From positions 17,605 through 81,604 of the forward strand of contig NZ_VULZ01000016.1 in the NCBI RefSeq assembly GCF_009696445.1: a stretch of 64,000 nt of DNA. Reading direction: 5' to 3'. This DNA is from Porcincola intestinalis. Its GTDB lineage: Bacteria; Bacillota; Clostridia; Lachnospirales; Lachnospiraceae. The position numbers and the translations under genes were made by a program. The notes under the pieces were generated by a model, which saw only the letters and a list, made by a program, of their open reading frames with translations, had not been told where the DNA came from and ran no database searches. Within the stretch, counting starts at the first letter, position 1; each line of letters begins with the position of its first letter. This document shows positions 37,382-47,003 of the stretch, piece by piece.

Positions 37382-39118
37382 ATGCAAAATTCGCAATCTG
37401 ATACCGGTTTACCCATCATTGAATTCTCGGATTTTTCATTCAAATACCGTGCGCAGCAGGAACCAACCCTGCAGCACATTAATCTGAAGGTCAGAAAAGG
37501 GGAGAAGATTCTTATCACAGGACCTTCCGGCTGCGGAAAATCCACCATAGTACACTGTATCAACGGCCTGATACCGGAAGCCCTGCCTGGCGAGATGTCC
37601 GGGAAGCTTTCCGTATGCGGCCTGTCTCCGGAGGATGCAGGCATTTTCGGCATGTCAAGGCATGTCGGGACGGTTCTACAGGATACGGATGGCCAGTTCA
37701 TCGGACTGACAGTCGCGGAGGACCTTGCATTTTCCCTTGAGAATGACAACCAGCCGCAGGAGGAGCTGTTTCGGAAGGTGGACGAGGTAGCGCATATCGT
37801 CGGAATGGAGCATTTTTTAAAGCATGCCCCGTCCGAGCTGTCAGGCGGACAGAAGCAGCGCGTCTCGATGGGCGGTGTTCTGGTTGATGATGTGGAAATT
37901 CTTCTGTTTGATGAGCCGCTCGCGAATCTCGATCCGGCAACCGGGAAGACAACCGTTGACCTGATCGACCGCATCTGCAGAGAGCAGGATAAGACGGTGA
38001 TTATCATCGAGCACCGTCTGGAGGATGTGCTTTACCGGGATGTGGACCGGATCGTGGTCATGAATGAGGGAAAAATTATCGCGGACGAGACGCCGGATGA
38101 GCTTCTTTGCAGCGATATTCTCGCAGAGACAGGCGTCCGTGAGCCACTCTATGTGACGGCGATCAAGCATGCCGGCTGCACGATCCGCCCGGAGGATCAT
38201 CCCCAGCACATTGAATCAATGAATATCGAACCATACAGACAGAAGGTCCGGCGCTGGTTTGAGGAAACGAAGATTCCGAAAAAAGAAAACAGCAATCCGT
38301 ATGCGTTGCAGATCGAGCATGTCTCCTATTCTTATCAGCAGGGCGAGCCGGTTCTTTCAGACATCAGCTTTCATGTCCGGAAGGGAGAGATGATGGCAGT
38401 CGTTGGCAAAAATGGAGCGGGTAAGTCCACGCTTTCCTCACTTGTCTGCGGTTTCCTTACACCTGACAAAGGCAGGATTCTCCTGAATGGAGAGGATATC
38501 GCGCCGCTCTCCATCAAGGAGAGGGGTGAGAAGATCGGAATGGTGATGCAGTCGCCAAATCAGATGATCTCAAAACCGATGATTTCAGAGGAAGTCGGAC
38601 TGGGACTGACAGTGCGCGGCGTATCGCAGGAGGAGATCACAGAGCGGGTCAACCGTGTTCTGACGATCTGCGGCCTCTACCCGATGCGGAACTGGCCGGT
38701 CTCTGCGCTCAGCTTCGGGCAGAAGAAGCGCGTCTCGATCGCATCGATCCTGGTTATGGATCCGGAGATCCTGATCCTTGATGAGCCGACTGCCGGGCAG
38801 GACTTCCGCCATTATACAGAGATCATGGAGTTTTTGAAGAAGCTTAACACGGATATGGGACTGACGATTCTTATGATCACGCACGATATGCACCTGATGC
38901 TGGAGTATACGGACCGTGCTGTCGTGCTTGCGGAAGGCAGACTTCTTGCTGACGATACACCGGCAAGGATCCTCACGGACGAAGTGACGGCGGACAAAGC
39001 CTGTCTCAAGAAAACGTCCCTCTATGATCTGGCAGGCAAGTGCGGAATCCCTGAGCCGGATGAGTTTGTCAACCGGTTCATCGGATATGAGAGAATGCAG
39101 AGGGAGGCAGAAAGATGA
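37382..39118 (+). CDS. Energy-coupling factor (ECF) transporter ATPase, two fused ABC domains
   Basis: A 578-residue tandem ABC ATPase that energises an ECF-type importer. Domain 1: Walker A GPSGCGKST, signature LSGGQKQRVS, Walker B LLFDEPLANLD. Domain 2: Walker A GKNGAGKST, signature LSFGQKKRVS (Gly replaced by Phe), Walker B LILDEPTAGQD. I use the ATG at 37382, after AGGAATAACATCA, over an in-frame TTG at 37352. The stop overlaps the T-component gene by four bases (ATGA). The S component lies divergently to the left and carries a nonsense codon; the substrate of UPF0397 systems is not established. Confidence 0.9.
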   Translation: MQNSQSDTGLPIIEFSDFSFKYRAQQEPTLQHINLKVRKGEKILITGPSGCGKSTIVHCINGLIPEALPGEMSGKLSVCGLSPEDAGIFGMSRHVGTVLQDTDGQFIGLTVAEDLAFSLENDNQPQEELFRKVDEVAHIVGMEHFLKHAPSELSGGQKQRVSMGGVLVDDVEILLFDEPLANLDPATGKTTVDLIDRICREQDKTVIIIEHRLEDVLYRDVDRIVVMNEGKIIADETPDELLCSDILAETGVREPLYVTAIKHAGCTIRPEDHPQHIESMNIEPYRQKVRRWFEETKIPKKENSNPYALQIEHVSYSYQQGEPVLSDISFHVRKGEMMAVVGKNGAGKSTLSSLVCGFLTPDKGRILLNGEDIAPLSIKERGEKIGMVMQSPNQMISKPMISEEVGLGLTVRGVSQEEITERVNRVLTICGLYPMRNWPVSALSFGQKKRVSIASILVMDPEILILDEPTAGQDFRHYTEIMEFLKKLNTDMGLTILMITHDMHLMLEYTDRAVVLAEGRLLADDTPARILTDEVTADKACLKKTSLYDLAGKCGIPEPDEFVNRFIGYERMQREAER

Positions 39119-39942
39119 CAAAGCTGCTCAGCTACACAGACAAAGGTACATGGATCCACCGGCTGTCGGGTAGCACCAAGCTGATCTTTTTCCTGCTCTG
39201 GTGCGTGACAAGCGCGATGACGTATGATACAAGAATTCTTCTGATCATGATCGCTGTGACAGTCACCCTCTTTGCATTGTCCAAGACGGAATGGCGGCAG
39301 ATCAGCGCTGTCTTTAAAATCGTCATGTTCTTCATGATTCTGAACGTTGTGGCTATTTTTATCATTTCCCCTTACCAGGGATGCTCGATCTACGGATCAA
39401 AGACAGTCCTGACATCCTTTCTGCCAGGGCACGCGGTCACGCGCGAGGAGCTGTTCTACCTGTTTAATGTTGTAATCAAGTATTTCACGGTTACACCGGC
39501 GATCTTCATCTTCCTGGTCACGACTGATCCGAGTGAGTTTGCCGCATCGATGAATACGATCGGCATTCCCTATACCGTTGCGTACTCCGTCGCAATTGCG
39601 CTGCGGTACATTCCGGATGTTCAGGGAGACTACCGGCGCATCCGCAACGCGCAGCAGGCGCGCGGAATCGAGATGAGCAAAAAGGCAAAGCTCTCTGAAC
39701 GAATCAAACGAACATCGAGTATCATTTTTCCGCTGCTGTTTTCCGCGATGGAGAAGATCAACATCGTCTCCAATGCTATGGAACTGCGCGGATTTGGCAA
39801 GAAGAAAAAGAGATCCTGGTATGCATACCGGAAATTCCAGGCGGCGGACTATATCGTGCTGATCATCAGCGGCGCATTCTGCGTGTGGGCGCTGTGGTTC
39901 ACCTTCCGGGACGGCAGCAGGTTCTGGAACCCATGGGGGTGA
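39115..39942 (+). CDS. ECF transporter transmembrane T component (EcfT/CbiQ family)
   Basis: A 275-residue membrane protein with about five hydrophobic segments. The two coupling motifs are QQARGIEM and MELRGFGKKKK, whose A-R-G-type triplets dock on the ATPases. It is translationally coupled to the ATPase gene and completes the energising module. The mannosidase gene follows after 85 bp without an obvious terminator. Confidence 0.9.
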   Translation: MTKLLSYTDKGTWIHRLSGSTKLIFFLLWCVTSAMTYDTRILLIMIAVTVTLFALSKTEWRQISAVFKIVMFFMILNVVAIFIISPYQGCSIYGSKTVLTSFLPGHAVTREELFYLFNVVIKYFTVTPAIFIFLVTTDPSEFAASMNTIGIPYTVAYSVAIALRYIPDVQGDYRRIRNAQQARGIEMSKKAKLSERIKRTSSIIFPLLFSAMEKINIVSNAMELRGFGKKKKRSWYAYRKFQAADYIVLIISGAFCVWALWFTFRDGSRFWNPWG

Positions 39943-40027
39943 GAATGATAGGAGCTGTTATTCTCCAGCAGATGGTTTTGAGGTTAGATGTATAGGGGAA
40001 AGGCAATGCAGACAAAGGAGGAATGTC

Positions 40028-43000
40028 ATGCATTTTATCAAGGAACGCATTGGCAAGATGCTGGAATATCTTCAGAACAGAATCTATCCGGAAAGTGCGC
40101 CGGTATCGGACTTCCGGATGATCAGAAGTTCTGAACGTTTCACAGATATTGAACACCTTGATACGTCTGCCTGGAACCCGTTTCGCAGGGGAGAGATCTG
40201 GGGCGGCGACCGGGAGTACTACTGGTTTGAAACGATCCTGACAATTCCGGAGGAATTTGATGGGAAGTGCGTCGTCTATGAGGTGAAGACCGGTGCGGAA
40301 GGGGGATGGGATGCGACAAATCCCCAGTTTTCCATCTTCGTGGACGGAAAGCGGATTCAGGGGCTGGATGTCAATCACAGAGAAATTGTCCTGACAGAGA
40401 AGGCGGAGGCGGGAAGGTCTTACCGGGTGATTCTGTCCGCATATACCGGGGATGGGAATTTCCATTTGTTTCTGGATACCGCAATGAAAGTGCTCGACCG
40501 GGCGACCGAGAAGTACTACTATGATCTGGCAGTGCCCTATGATACGGCAAGGCTTCTGGATCCGGAGGACGGCGATTACATTCGGATTATTCAGGCACTG
40601 AACGATTCTCTGAATCTCCTGGATATGCGTGAGGAGGGGTCGGAAGCCTACTATGCAAGCCTGGAGAGGGCGCAGGCGTATATAACGGAAGAATTCTATG
40701 ATAAATACTGCGGAAAGGATGACGCTCCGCTTGTCTGCTGTGTCGGCCACACGCACATTGACTGCGCATGGCTCTGGACACTGAGTGTGACAAGGGATAA
40801 GGCGGTCCGGAGTTTTTCAACCGTTCTGGAATTGATGCGCCGGTATCCGGAATACATCTTTATGTCCAGTCAGCCGCAGTTGTACGAGTATGTGAAGGAA
40901 AATGCGCCGGATGTCTATGAAGGGATCAAGCAGCGCGTGAAGGAAGGACGCTGGGAAGTAGAAGGCGGCATGTGGGTTGAGGCCGACTGTAATCTGGCTT
41001 CCGGGGAGGCGCTATCCAGACAGTTTTTATATGGAAAACGGTTCTTCAGGAAGGAATTTGGAAAGGATAACCAGATTCTGTGGCTTCCGGACGTCTTCGG
41101 CTATTCCGCGGCTCTGCCGCAGATCATGAAGCTGAGCGGCATCCGCTACTTCATGACAACGAAGATCAGCTGGAACGAGACCAACAAGATGCCCTATGAT
41201 ACCTTCCTGTGGGAAGGTATTGATGGAACAAGGACGCTGACGCATTTTATTCCGACAAGAGACTACCATAAGGCTGCCGTTGAGAATGGAACAGAGACTG
41301 AGCACTTTACTACATATAACGGCTACCTGAACCCGAGCCAGATGAAGGGAGCATGGGCGCGGTATTCGAACAAGGATCTGAACCGGGAGGTTCTCTGCAG
41401 CTATGGCTTCGGAGACGGTGGCGGTGGACCGACCAGTGAGCAGCTGGAGAATCAAAGGCGCATGAGCCGGGGGATTCCGGGACTTCCTGTGACGAGGCAT
41501 TCGACGGCGCTGGACTTCTTTAAAAAGCTGGAGGCGGATACGAAGGACAGCAAGTATCTTCCCGCCTGGGTGGGCGAGCTGTATCTGGAGTATCATCGCG
41601 GAACCTACACGACGATGGCACGAAACAAGCGCTTCAATCGGAAGGCAGAGCTTGCCTATCAGAATGAGGAGACGTACGCTGTCCTTGACAGCCTGCTGAC
41701 AGGAGCAGATTCTCCTGACAGGGAGCTTCATGAAGCCTGGATCGTGATTCTGAGAAACCAGTTCCATGACATTCTCCCAGGCTCAGCGATCAAGGAGGTT
41801 TATGAGGATTCAAAGGCAGAGTATGAGAAGATATTCGCGCTGAATCAAACGCTTCAGAACAGGTCGCTGGGAGATATCGCCTCCCAGGTGAAGGCTGCCG
41901 ACGGAGATGTGGTGATTTTCAACCCGAATTCGGTGTCGAAGGCTGGACTTGTGACATTCTGGATGCCGAACAACGGAATGGCTGGCGATGCAGAAGGGAC
42001 AGTCTTCAGGCTCGAGGCGCAGGACGGACGTCTTTTTGCGGTTCAGAAGACGGAAGATGGCTGGCTGTCATATGTGAACCATGTTCCACAGAAGGGATAT
42101 GAAGTTTTCAAAGTGATCCGGGCAGACCGGAAGGCACGGGATCAGGAAGAATATCGTGCGGATCCTGCCGGAACACATACGGATGAGCAGGTCGGAAAGT
42201 GTGTGGGCTTTTCCGGGAAGCATGCAAGCAGGCAGCCTGAAGAGAAGAGCTGTCTGTATGCAAGCTCAACCCGCATGGAGAACGATTTCTTCCGAATCGA
42301 GTTCAATGATAAGGGACAGTTTGCGCATCTCTATGACAAGCGGGCGAAGCGCGAGATTCTGAAGGATGGAAAGCCGGGGAATGTCATCGTCAGCTATGAG
42401 GACAGGCCGCATAATTTTGACGCCTGGGATATCAACAACTACTATACGGAAAAGTCATGGGAGGTCGATCAGCTGGAGAGTCTTCGGGTTGTGGAGACAG
42501 GACCGGTCAGGGCGACAGTGCGGATTGAGCGGAAGTATCTGGAATCCACAATTGTTCAGTATATCAGCATCTACCGTGACCTTGATCGGATTGATATCCG
42601 CAATGAGATTGACTGGAAGCAGCATCTGATCATGTTGAAGGATCACTTCCCTGTCGATGTCCACACATCGACTGCAACCTTCGACATCCAGTATGGAAAT
42701 GTGACGCGCAGTACGACGGACAATACTTCCTGGGACTGGTCAAAGTTTGAGGTCTGCCACCACAAGTGGCTGGATGTCGGGGAAGATGGATACGGCGTCA
42801 GTTTCCTGAATGACTGCAAATTCGGTGTTTCCGTCCGCGGGACGGATGTCGGACTGACGATGCTGAAATCACCGCTGTATCCGAATCCGGATGCAGATAA
42901 GGAACATCATACCTTTACCTACTCGATCTTCCCTCATCAGGGTGACTGGAGAGAAGCAGGGACGGTGGCGCAGGCATATGAGCTGAATAACCCGATGAAA

Positions 43001-43306
43001 GCGGTGACCAGGGAAGCCGGGAGCGGAAGCCTTCCGAATATATTCTCCCTGTTCTCTGTCGATCAGGAGAATGTTGTCATAGAAGCCGTCAAGAAGGCGG
43101 AGGATTCGGATGCGGTCATCGTGAGAATGTATGAGTGCTGGAACCGGAGAAGTGATGTCACCCTGACAGCAGGCGCAAAGATCCAGTCGGCTTCCTTCTG
43201 CAATATTATGGAGGAAGAGGATCAGACGGCAGCAACAGATGGAAGACAGATTCATTTCCAGATTCGGCCTTATCAGATCGTCACACTCAAGATCAGATTG
43301 GGCTGA
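40028..43306 (+). CDS. Alpha-mannosidase, glycoside hydrolase family 38
   Basis: A 1092-residue enzyme without a signal peptide, so cytoplasmic. The N-terminal domain is followed by the catalytic domain with the zinc motif VGHTHIDCAWLW (His241, His243, Asp245) and the nucleophile Asp355 in LPDVFGYSAALPQI. The conserved ILRNQFHDILPGSAI lies near residue 580. The C-terminal beta-sandwich region follows. Family members hydrolyse alpha-mannosides of N-glycan fragments or related oligosaccharides. It has its own terminator. The sugar-ABC operon starts 520 bp downstream, so co-function with imported oligosaccharides is plausible but not certain. Confidence 0.92.
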   Translation: MHFIKERIGKMLEYLQNRIYPESAPVSDFRMIRSSERFTDIEHLDTSAWNPFRRGEIWGGDREYYWFETILTIPEEFDGKCVVYEVKTGAEGGWDATNPQFSIFVDGKRIQGLDVNHREIVLTEKAEAGRSYRVILSAYTGDGNFHLFLDTAMKVLDRATEKYYYDLAVPYDTARLLDPEDGDYIRIIQALNDSLNLLDMREEGSEAYYASLERAQAYITEEFYDKYCGKDDAPLVCCVGHTHIDCAWLWTLSVTRDKAVRSFSTVLELMRRYPEYIFMSSQPQLYEYVKENAPDVYEGIKQRVKEGRWEVEGGMWVEADCNLASGEALSRQFLYGKRFFRKEFGKDNQILWLPDVFGYSAALPQIMKLSGIRYFMTTKISWNETNKMPYDTFLWEGIDGTRTLTHFIPTRDYHKAAVENGTETEHFTTYNGYLNPSQMKGAWARYSNKDLNREVLCSYGFGDGGGGPTSEQLENQRRMSRGIPGLPVTRHSTALDFFKKLEADTKDSKYLPAWVGELYLEYHRGTYTTMARNKRFNRKAELAYQNEETYAVLDSLLTGADSPDRELHEAWIVILRNQFHDILPGSAIKEVYEDSKAEYEKIFALNQTLQNRSLGDIASQVKAADGDVVIFNPNSVSKAGLVTFWMPNNGMAGDAEGTVFRLEAQDGRLFAVQKTEDGWLSYVNHVPQKGYEVFKVIRADRKARDQEEYRADPAGTHTDEQVGKCVGFSGKHASRQPEEKSCLYASSTRMENDFFRIEFNDKGQFAHLYDKRAKREILKDGKPGNVIVSYEDRPHNFDAWDINNYYTEKSWEVDQLESLRVVETGPVRATVRIERKYLESTIVQYISIYRDLDRIDIRNEIDWKQHLIMLKDHFPVDVHTSTATFDIQYGNVTRSTTDNTSWDWSKFEVCHHKWLDVGEDGYGVSFLNDCKFGVSVRGTDVGLTMLKSPLYPNPDADKEHHTFTYSIFPHQGDWREAGTVAQAYELNNPMKAVTREAGSGSLPNIFSLFSVDQENVVIEAVKKAEDSDAVIVRMYECWNRRSDVTLTAGAKIQSASFCNIMEEEDQTAATDGRQIHFQIRPYQIVTLKIRLG

Positions 43307-43392
43307 GAGGAAATGAGACTGAGACAGAAGCAGTCAGAATGGCCGGCAGGTTGGAGACGGTGGCGAATAAGGGATGATAACGACATTAAATG

Positions 43393-43426
43393 AAAAGGGG
43401 AGGCTGCAAAACGGCCTTCCTTTTTT
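43393..43426 (+). terminator. Terminator after the GH38 gene
   Basis: AAAAGGGGAGGC (43393-43404) pairs with GCCTTCCTTTTT (43414-43425), a 12-bp stem including two G-T pairs, ending in a T-run. Confidence 0.7.
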
Positions 43427-43596
43427 GATCAGAAGAAATATTTGAGAATTCAGCAAAGTCTGCAATGGAAAGATGGACAGAACCGTACTATGCAGATGAA
43501 ATGTCAAAAGGAAGCCAGGCTTACGGGAGAGGCCGCAGAGAACAGGAACCGGCATGAAGTGTCTGGCTATATTTTTCATTCAATTTTGGGTAGAAC

Positions 43597-43627
43597 TTTC
43601 AAATACGATTGCAGAAAGCATTTGAAA
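43597..43627. promoter_or_regulatory. Inverted repeat, candidate operator of the sugar-ABC operon
   Basis: TTTCAAAT (43597-43604) and ATTTGAAA (43620-43627) are perfect 8-base arms 15 bases apart, about 200 bp upstream of the binding-protein gene. The operon encodes an RpiR regulator, and such factors bind palindromes, so this is a candidate site. Confidence 0.4.
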
Positions 43628-43769
43628 AAAGCGCGATAAGGAATCTACTTTCATAAATAGACGTATAACTTGCGTAAAAAATTGTAAAAATATAAAATTA
43701 ATCTATCCGAAGATGCTAATAGCTGATAATACGAGACTGAATTTGATAGCATCTCAAGAGGATGGTGTT

Positions 43770-43792
43770 CCCGCTGGAATGACTCCAGCGGG
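43770..43792 (+). other. Leader hairpin before the sugar-binding protein gene
   Basis: CCCGCTGGA, a 5-base loop and TCCAGCGGG form a perfect 9-bp stem ending 35 bases before the start codon, with no U-run. It may stabilise the mRNA or control translation of the binding protein. Confidence 0.5.
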
Positions 43793-43827
43793 GCTCAAGG
43801 GGAATCAGACCCGGATTGGAGGTAGTC

Positions 43828-45114
43828 ATGAAAGGGAAAAAAGCATTCAGTGCAGGACTCACAGCAGTATTGATGTGTAGTATGATGGCAGGATCCACAA
43901 ACATGACATATGCCGCATCAACGGAAAAAGAACAGGCAGGAGACAGGGAGACAGTGAATTTCTGGTATCTCTGGGGCGGAGATGAGGCATCTTATATCGA
44001 ACAGATTATCGACGCTTACAATGCCAGTCAGGATAAGTATCAGGTAGTCGGACTGAGTACGCCAGATCAGCAGAAAGTCATTACAGGTATATCCGGAGGA
44101 AATGGTCCGGATATTACGGATGACTTTGGTACAAGCATTCCCAATTACGCTGAACAGAATATAGCGATGCCGCTCGATGATTATATCGAGAAGGATGGAA
44201 TCAATCCTGAGGACGTTTTTGTTGATGGAACGATGGATGAGCAGGTTTATCAGGATAAGACGTATGCTTTTCCAATCAGTGCGAATGTAGATGCACTTTA
44301 CTATAACAAGGATCTTTTAAAAGCCGGAGGCTATGACGCTCCTCCAAAGACGATGGAAGAACTTCAGGAAATGTCATCCAAACTCACAACAGTGGAGGAC
44401 GGTGAAGTGACTCAGCTTGGCGCTCCACTTGTTCCAAATTCTTACTGGTGGGAATGCATGACTTTTGCGGATGGAAGTACATTCGGTACGCCGGGAGCTC
44501 TTGAGATTGACAATGAGGGCTTTCGAAAGGCGCTGAGCTGGCTGGAAAGCTATGTAAAAGAGTTCGGTTCCGATGCGGTCAACAGTTTTGTCACTTCTGG
44601 ACAGGCAAAGGTCAATTCCGCGCAGGATCCGTTCCTGTCCGGGAAGGAAGCTCTGCGGATCGATGGGCCATGGTTTTATAAGATGGCAGAAGATTCCGGT
44701 GTAAACTTTGGACTTGCAATGCTTCCTTCCTATGAGTCGGAGGGTGACAAGACGTATAATTATATCGCGACATCTAATTTCTATATTCCGACAACAGCTT
44801 CTAATCCTGATGGGGCATGGGATTTTCTGAAATATATCACCATGGGAGATGGGGCAAAGATGTTTGTCACCTTAAAAGGAGATTTACCGGCACTGAAATC
44901 TCTGTTAAAAGATCAGGATGTGATAAAGGCATCCGCGTCCTATGACGTTTATCTGAAAGCGCTTTCGGAGTCCAGCCTTGTGGCGATGCCGAATATTCTT
45001 GATGGTAGTGATCTGGATGTTACGCTCACGAATGCCGTTGATTCTGTAGTTCTTGGCGGAAGTGCAGATGATGCGATTCAGGAGGCTGCTGACACTGCCT
45101 CTGGGCTGGAATGA
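43828..45114 (+). CDS. Sugar ABC transporter substrate-binding protein (family 1)
   Basis: A 428-residue exported protein starting at the ATG after GGAGG and TAGTC. The signal peptide (about residues 1-30) ends MTYAAS; I see no lipobox Cys, which is unusual for a Gram-positive binding protein. The mature domain shows VNFWYLWGGDEASYIEQIIDAYN, ISGGNGPDITDDFG and NVDALYYNKDLLKAGGYDAPP, the pattern of carbohydrate binding proteins. An inverted repeat and hairpin follow before the permeases. It supplies the sugar or glycoconjugate for the downstream enzymes. No ATPase gene is in the operon, so a shared MsmX/MsiK-type ATPase is implied. Confidence 0.88.
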   Translation: MKGKKAFSAGLTAVLMCSMMAGSTNMTYAASTEKEQAGDRETVNFWYLWGGDEASYIEQIIDAYNASQDKYQVVGLSTPDQQKVITGISGGNGPDITDDFGTSIPNYAEQNIAMPLDDYIEKDGINPEDVFVDGTMDEQVYQDKTYAFPISANVDALYYNKDLLKAGGYDAPPKTMEELQEMSSKLTTVEDGEVTQLGAPLVPNSYWWECMTFADGSTFGTPGALEIDNEGFRKALSWLESYVKEFGSDAVNSFVTSGQAKVNSAQDPFLSGKEALRIDGPWFYKMAEDSGVNFGLAMLPSYESEGDKTYNYIATSNFYIPTTASNPDGAWDFLKYITMGDGAKMFVTLKGDLPALKSLLKDQDVIKASASYDVYLKALSESSLVAMPNILDGSDLDVTLTNAVDSVVLGGSADDAIQEAADTASGLE

Positions 45115-45149
45115 TTCAACACAGGGGTCAGAAATAATCTGATAACAGG

Positions 45150-45182
45150 ACACAGGGGGCAAATTTTATTTGCCCCCTGTGT
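45150..45182 (+). other. Intercistronic hairpin between the binding protein and permease genes
   Basis: ACACAGGGGGCAAA (45150-45163) and TTTGCCCCCTGTGT (45169-45182) form a perfect 14-bp stem with a 5-base loop. TGTATAAGG, not a U-run, follows. Such stems after binding-protein genes protect the upstream mRNA and lower permease expression. Confidence 0.75.
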
Positions 45183-45200
45183 TGTATAAGGGGTGCGTGG

Positions 45201-46145
45201 ATGAGAAAGTTGAAGAGAAATGATGGAAAAAGAACCTGGAGTCCCCGGGAAAAACAGGCAAATCGGGATGGACTGTTATTTGCGCTTCCATGGATTCTGG
45301 GATTTCTTATATTCAGTCTGTATCCGATCATCATGTCTGCGTATTACAGCTTTACGAATTTCAGCGCGATCAAGGATCCGGTATGGGTCGGACTGAAGAA
45401 TTACCGAATGCTGATGAAAGACCGACTATTCTGGAAGAGTCTGAATAATACGCTGGTCTATGTGGCAATTTCAGTTCCTGCCACCATTATCCTTTCGCTG
45501 CTTCTTGCGGCATTGCTCAAAGCTGTTAAGAGAGGAAAAGCATTTTACAGGTCTGTCTTTTTCCTTCCATCGATTTTTCCGGTTGTAGCATCAACAATGA
45601 TTTGGTTGTTGGTTCTCGACCCGATCAGTGGGTATCTGAACCGTTTTCTAAGCTTGTTTGGGACACCGGCGATAAACTGGTTAGGCGATCCGACATGGAC
45701 AAAGCCGGCACTGGTTATTATGACATGCTGGGGAGTTGGGACAACAGTTGTGATATTGCTTGCATCTATGGGAGATGTCCCGCCGGAATTATACGAATCG
45801 GCTTCAATGGACGGAGCCGGTGCGTGGACTAAATTCTGGCATATCACCATTCCTGGGATTGCGCATGTTCTTGTGTATCAAATCGTTCTGGCCATTATCA
45901 ATGGGTTCCAGTATTTTACTCAGGTCTATATATTGTGCAGCGCACAGTCAGGAAACCTGAGTGCCGGAGTAGGAGCCGGAAAAAAGAACAGCCTGCTCAT
46001 GTATCCGTTATATCTGTTTCAGAATGCTTTTGCCCGCCTGAAGATGGGAACAGCCTCTGCTATGGCATGGATTCTTTTTATCATTGTATTTGTCCTGACG
46101 CTGGTATTGATCAGAATATCGGATAAATATGTGGATGTAAAGTAA
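45201..46145 (+). CDS. Sugar ABC transporter permease (MalF-like)
   Basis: A 314-residue inner-membrane protein with about six membrane segments. The EAA coupling loop reads ELYESASMDGAGAWTKFWHITIPGI, and the N-terminal segment is FALPWILGFLIFSLYPI. It pairs with the next permease to form the import channel. GGGGTGCG lies before the ATG. Confidence 0.92.
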   Translation: MRKLKRNDGKRTWSPREKQANRDGLLFALPWILGFLIFSLYPIIMSAYYSFTNFSAIKDPVWVGLKNYRMLMKDRLFWKSLNNTLVYVAISVPATIILSLLLAALLKAVKRGKAFYRSVFFLPSIFPVVASTMIWLLVLDPISGYLNRFLSLFGTPAINWLGDPTWTKPALVIMTCWGVGTTVVILLASMGDVPPELYESASMDGAGAWTKFWHITIPGIAHVLVYQIVLAIINGFQYFTQVYILCSAQSGNLSAGVGAGKKNSLLMYPLYLFQNAFARLKMGTASAMAWILFIIVFVLTLVLIRISDKYVDVK

Positions 46146-46159
46146 AGGAGGCAGTGCAG

Positions 46160-46999
46160 ATGGGGGAAAGAAACGTTAAAGGAAGGTTCAGCAGGGTATT
46201 TCCGGTTGTAGTGATCACATTGCTGGCACTCATCTATTTATTTCCGATACTGATCATGATTTCAGCGTCGTTTCGCTCCAATGATCAGATATTTGACACA
46301 TCGCTCGGACTTTTATCGCGCAATCCGACTCTTGATAATTTTAAAAATGTGTTTTCCGTGATGCCGTATGGAAGGTATTTCGGCAATACAATGTGGATTA
46401 CGGGGATGAATGTGCTGGGAACCATCTTCTGCACGCCAATGATCTCCTATTCGCTTGCAAAAATCAGATGGAAGGGGAGAAATATCATATTCAGCATCAT
46501 TATGGCCAGCCTGATGATCCCCTATACGGTCACGATGATTCCTCTTTACAAATTCTGGACGAAGCTGAATCTGGTAGGCACCTTCTGGCCATTGATCATC
46601 CCGGCCTTTTTTGGATATCCGTTTTACATCGTTATCCTGAGACAATTCATGCTGACGATACCAGACGAGCTTCTGGAAGCGGCTGAAATTGACGGTGCAG
46701 GAAGGTGGAAAATCTACCGGACGATTATTCTCCCACTGTCCCGTCCGGGCATTGCGACCATTACGATCTTTACATTCATGAGCACATTCTCTGATTTCCT
46801 GGGGCCTTTGCTATATGCAAACAACAGCGACCATTATACGTTGTCACTCGGACTCTACTCGTTTATGAATGAGCATTCTGTAGACTGGGCAGGAATGATG
46901 GCTGCGGCGACACTATTGATGATTCCGATTCTTGTTGTGTTTTTGTTCTGCCAGAAATATTTGATGGAAGGAATTTCAACTTCAGGGCTGAAAGGATAA
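46160..46999 (+). CDS. Sugar ABC transporter permease (MalG-like)
   Basis: A 279-residue permease. I choose the ATG at 46160, nine bases after AAAGGAGG, over a GTG at 46154. The EAA loop is ELLEAAEIDGAGRWKIYRTIILPLSRPGI, and about six membrane segments are visible. It follows the first permease by 14 bp and precedes the first DUF4127 gene by four. Confidence 0.92.
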   Translation: MGERNVKGRFSRVFPVVVITLLALIYLFPILIMISASFRSNDQIFDTSLGLLSRNPTLDNFKNVFSVMPYGRYFGNTMWITGMNVLGTIFCTPMISYSLAKIRWKGRNIIFSIIMASLMIPYTVTMIPLYKFWTKLNLVGTFWPLIIPAFFGYPFYIVILRQFMLTIPDELLEAAEIDGAGRWKIYRTIILPLSRPGIATITIFTFMSTFSDFLGPLLYANNSDHYTLSLGLYSFMNEHSVDWAGMMAAATLLMIPILVVFLFCQKYLMEGISTSGLKG

Positions 47000-47003
47000 T
47001 GAC

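Larger units (their letters stand above)
43427..43827. other. 400-bp non-coding leader of the sugar-ABC operon
   Basis: No gene is seen. It holds a TTTCAAAT...ATTTGAAA inverted repeat (43597-43627), an AT-rich stretch likely to contain the promoter, a GATGCTA (43713-43719) / TAGCATC (43747-43753) pair and a strong hairpin just before the ribosome site. Confidence 0.55.
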
